From contig MQVI01000011.1 of assembly GCA_002002485.1 (NCBI GenBank), positions 1 to 59,403 on the forward strand: a stretch of 59,403 bases of DNA. The letters run 5' to 3'. Made by a program: the position numbers and the translations under genes. The notes beneath the pieces are model-generated. The model saw nothing but the letters and a program-made list of their open reading frames with translations, was not told where the DNA came from and ran no database searches. This document shows, one piece after another, positions 58,001-59,403 of the stretch (its first letter is position 1; every line of letters starts with the position of its first letter). The stretch is from Pasteurellaceae bacterium 15-036681. Lineage in GTDB: Bacteria; Pseudomonadota; Gammaproteobacteria; Enterobacterales; Pasteurellaceae.

Positions 58001-58317
58001 ATTTTCTCATTGGCATTCACTAGGCTTTCATTCAGATTAGGATTCATCAGCTCGGCAACTAAGTAATCCACCGCCTTTGCGGATAAATGCCTTTCTTTTC
58101 CCGCATACAGAAAAGTTTTTGCCGCCAATACTTCACGCAACACCGTTTCCAACACCACATTAGCTTTGCTGTGATTACGCATTGCTAATGCGCTTTTAGG
58201 CGACAAACACCCCCACCCCAAATTATTTAACAGCAATAACGCAGGAATTTTTGAACTGTATTTTTCTTGGAATTTTGGGGTTGGGTTTATATATAATTCA
58301 CTAGTTTTAGGCAACAT
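55030..58317 (-). CDS. hsdR: Type I restriction enzyme subunit HsdR
   Basis: 1095 residues. N-terminal endonuclease with PD...ExK (TPDIVCFVNG then AVIEGK; typical ELK is EGK here). The translocase has Walker A TGLGKSF (near 353), DEGH box in IVLIDEGHRTQGG, FTGTPLL, and motif VI QAIARVNR. The C-terminal helical part binds the modification core. The start at 58317 (MLPKTSELYINPTPKFQEKY) matches family N-termini and lies 11 bp inside the cyclase gene. hsdM and hsdS are not in the window and must be beyond the right edge or elsewhere. Confidence 0.93.
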   Translation of the reverse strand: MLPKTSELYINPTPKFQEKYSSKIPALLLLNNLGWGCLSPKSALAMRNHSKANVVLETVLREVLAAKTFLYAGKERHLSAKAVDYLVAELMNPNLNESLVNANEKIYNHLLYGITVTEFVEGKKISCTIPIIDWENIENNRFHFTEEFDVANVNGSSVRTPDIVCFVNGLPLAVIEGKRPDGKQKITIEEGISQTIRNQRPNEIPHLFAYAQLVLSINGTAGRYATCGTPAKFWSAWREEEFSELEMANIKNSAISPQDLIAILPNSADQQWYQQLIAQGRLAVTGQDQLLISLLSPARLLEMIRYFTLFDHKDHIRVVARYPQVFGVKRLLNRVSTQNEQGVRNGGVIWHTTGLGKSFTMVFFSKALLLHPALKQCRIVVVTDRVDLENQLSRTFYNSGELATKRDRKNAMATTGKRLAEQIGQGNERIIFSLIQKFNTAIEQPNCFNPSENIIVLIDEGHRTQGGENHIAMRRALPNASFVAFTGTPLLKDDETTQKFGKIIHAYTMQRAVEDKSVTPLLYEERIPELEVNKQAIDNWFERITKSLNEQQKADLKRKFARKGQIYQADERIHLIALDIAYHLNEKIEQGLKGQLACESKVSAIRYKQYLDEVGLFESAIVISPPDSREGNSALDEQASDEVVRWWNHNVQGNEEVYTQQVLNRFADPDSPLRLLIVVDKLLTGFDEPSNAVLYIDKPLKQHNLIQAIARVNRLHKQKEYGLLIDYRGILKELDTTIAKYQDLASRTQGGYDIDDIEGLYRPMRNEYLRLPSLYQQLWAVFATVENKADIEQLRRVLMPNLVTDTESGLLFDKNSKIRDDFYRALTDFNRCLQVALQSEEFYQDQNFTDSDRTLYKETAKQFGYLRRLVQQDAGEQIDYSEYADQVEKLIDKHVVGLGVKEPEGIYAVNKMGKAEIKQWDDTKTRNEADKIRSRIARSIELDLNDDPYAKARFSELLQQAIEEAEALFDNPMKQYLLFQEFEEQVAERKLAEIPDRFVDNHSAQAYFGVFKTVLPETLAQPSEQERWVELAFVVDRIVLQAVAEHSLSLEQVEKEISKQLLPMLFKLCQSIGSGMLQAKEIVERIIQIVRVGHK

Positions 58318-59068
58318 TACTCTTTATCCAATTTGAATATTCAACATCGATAATATCTGTTTTATAAATATCTACTCCATATCCTATATTAATATCATTA
58401 AATTTTGTAAACCAACCTTCGACATATTTCTCTGGATTAGATTTTTTTAATTCTTCTATAAAATTTAAGTATGATATTTCAGAGAATATTAATCTTGGTC
58501 TATAATTTTTTTCTCCTAACCCTGATAGATTAGATGCCATTGTAACAGCTTTACCAATCCATACCTTACTATTTATTCCAACACCTTTACGACCAGCTTT
58601 TATAACAAGTTCTTCATCTGTCGCCATTCCTATTCCTACTTTTAATTCTCCATAACCACGTTTTATTAGCATTTTGTTAAACATATTAATAAAGGTATTC
58701 ACTATAAATGTTTTATGTGCACATTTATAGATATCACTTTTATATGGTGTTGTATAAATTGCATAAACACAATCTCCTCTAATCCCAATTTCACGAACTA
58801 GAGAGTCATCAATATCATCCCGTAATATTTCAATTAATTCTGAAGTAAAAGCTCTAATTAATTTTGCTACTTTTTCCTTATTCCCATCAGTAAAAATTCT
58901 AGAAGAATCTCTAATATCAATAAATATTGCTGTAATCCAAGATAAATAACCATTTTCAAATGTAAAATTGTCATCACTTGGTAATTTTCCTTTTTCTTCA
59001 ATTTCCATTGAATTATCAAGGATAATTTCTATTCTCTTTTTTCCTTCTTTATAATCATATTCAGACAT
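58307..59068 (-). CDS. pycC: Class III nucleotide cyclase of a Pycsar-like defence module (PycC)
   Basis: 253 residues from the ATG at 59068, which has AAGGAGA upstream; an earlier ATG 13 codons up has none. A single cyclase homology domain fills residues ~45-225. Metal-binding aspartates are seen as FIDIRD (D51) and RGDCVYA (D99), the same spacing style as adenylate cyclases. The later VNxxxR motif is VWIGKAVTMASNL, so Asn is Thr and Arg is Asn. No membrane part. The partner upstream is a membrane protein with DUF5706-like features, so the product is probably cUMP or cCMP. The end overlaps hsdR by 11 bp. Confidence 0.8.
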   Translation of the reverse strand: MSEYDYKEGKKRIEIILDNSMEIEEKGKLPSDDNFTFENGYLSWITAIFIDIRDSSRIFTDGNKEKVAKLIRAFTSELIEILRDDIDDSLVREIGIRGDCVYAIYTTPYKSDIYKCAHKTFIVNTFINMFNKMLIKRGYGELKVGIGMATDEELVIKAGRKGVGINSKVWIGKAVTMASNLSGLGEKNYRPRLIFSEISYLNFIEELKKSNPEKYVEGWFTKFNDINIGYGVDIYKTDIIDVEYSNWIKSNVA

Positions 59069-59082
59069 TACTTTCTCCTTAA

Positions 59083-59403
59083 TTAAGACTGAAATAAATA
59101 TAACCAAGTGACTATTAAGATAGGTAAACTATAAACACTATACATAAACCCAGAATTGTAATTAGCAAATTTCTTACTACAAATAGTAGAGTTTATGTAT
59201 ATCTGCGAAGCAAGATCTTTTCTATAGCTTATGTCATTAGTACTATTTATCAATTTTAAATATTCTTCGTAATCATTATATTTATTAGCTATATGCCCAA
59301 AGAACATAACTGATCTTTCATATTCATCACAATTAGTTTTAGCAACTAAAGCTTGTGTCAAATGATATAGACCTTTAATAAAAAAAATGATAGAAATAAT
59401 AAA
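59083..59403 (-). CDS. Pycsar-like membrane effector (PycTM, DUF5706-like), 5' part missing
   Basis: The frame is open to the right edge of the window, so only the last 106 residues are seen. They show a hydrophobic helix (FIISIIFFIKGLY), then the pattern FFGHIANKYNDYEEYLKLI...DLASQIYINSTICSKKFANYNSGF and a last helix (VYSLPILIVTWLYLF). This is the layout of the DUF5706 Pycsar effectors: two N-terminal helices, a D/Y-rich middle, QIYxNSxIxxKK, and terminal helices. Activated effectors damage the inner membrane. It ends 14 bases before the cyclase start. Very AT-rich compared with hsdR. Confidence 0.7.
   Translation of the reverse strand, partial: FIISIIFFIKGLYHLTQALVAKTNCDEYERSVMFFGHIANKYNDYEEYLKLINSTNDISYRKDLASQIYINSTICSKKFANYNSGFMYSVYSLPILIVTWLYLFQS

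Noticed and set aside
59359-59361. TTG as start of the membrane protein at the right edge
   Set aside because: The frame is open to the window end and encodes a transmembrane helix upstream, so the gene is truncated by the window, not started there.

Overview
The window is a chromosomal segment of a Pasteurellaceae bacterium. The best match is the Actinobacillus group (A. pleuropneumoniae, A. suis, A. equuli and relatives). Evidence is low G+C, scattered copies of the Apl-type DNA uptake word ACAAGCGGT, and Pasteurellaceae versions of core genes (SecM with an IRAGP end, a very short DUF721 protein, PurR-controlled purMN, an hyb-type hydrogenase next to infC-rpmI-rplT). This assignment comes from sequence character only.

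Layout. 1-105: tail of an unknown gene. 271-9564: msbA, an lrgAB-like pair, the helicase yoaA, aspA and purMN (all minus strand), then dksA (plus). 9721-14253: pcnB with an AUU start, folK, a homocysteine S-methyltransferase and an APC antiporter. 14354-15472: a membrane metallophosphoesterase. 15563-24332: a seven-gene accessory operon behind a long regulated leader. It holds a CUT1 sugar ABC transporter, an M17 aminopeptidase, a glycosylasparaginase and a GHL6/GH151-type putative alpha-L-fucosidase. 24329-29613: cutC, katA, hicAB and htpG. 29908-35808: mutT, a TPR/glycosyltransferase-like protein, secA and secM, then a DUF721 protein and an NlpE-like lipoprotein. 35953-42929: tRNA-Ser(GGA), bolA, yajG, rsmE-yqgE-ruvX, ytfJ and yajC-secD-secF. 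43034-47131: a TrpX-type ABC permease and ATPase behind a TrpR-like operator, small lipoproteins, and infC-rpmI-rplT. 47523-54259: hydrogenase-2 operon hybOABCDE-hypC, with hypA convergent. 54298-59403: a defence block with a YgjP-like metalloprotease, type I restriction subunit HsdR, and a two-gene Pycsar-like module (nucleotide cyclase plus a membrane effector cut off by the window end).

The most interesting system is the 15.8-24.3 kb operon. Its enzymes are the set needed to take apart the stub of an N-glycan still attached to asparagine. The aminopeptidase can trim peptide residues, the putative fucosidase can remove core fucose, and the glycosylasparaginase (which in known enzymes needs a free Asn and no core fucose) can cleave GlcNAc from Asn. 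None of the three has a signal peptide, so digestion would be cytoplasmic after ABC import. I propose a glycoasparagine/glycopeptide salvage operon. The aspartate released could feed aspartase (aspA) to give fumarate, and hydrogenase-2 can supply electrons for fumarate respiration; this link is inference.

The second notable system is the Pycsar-like pair. Its cyclase gene overlaps the start of hsdR, so the two defence systems look co-transcribed.

Intergenic gaps repeatedly hold GC-rich palindromes of the GTAGGGGC...GCCCCTAC type and one larger two-copy element. These look like a dispersed short repeat family.
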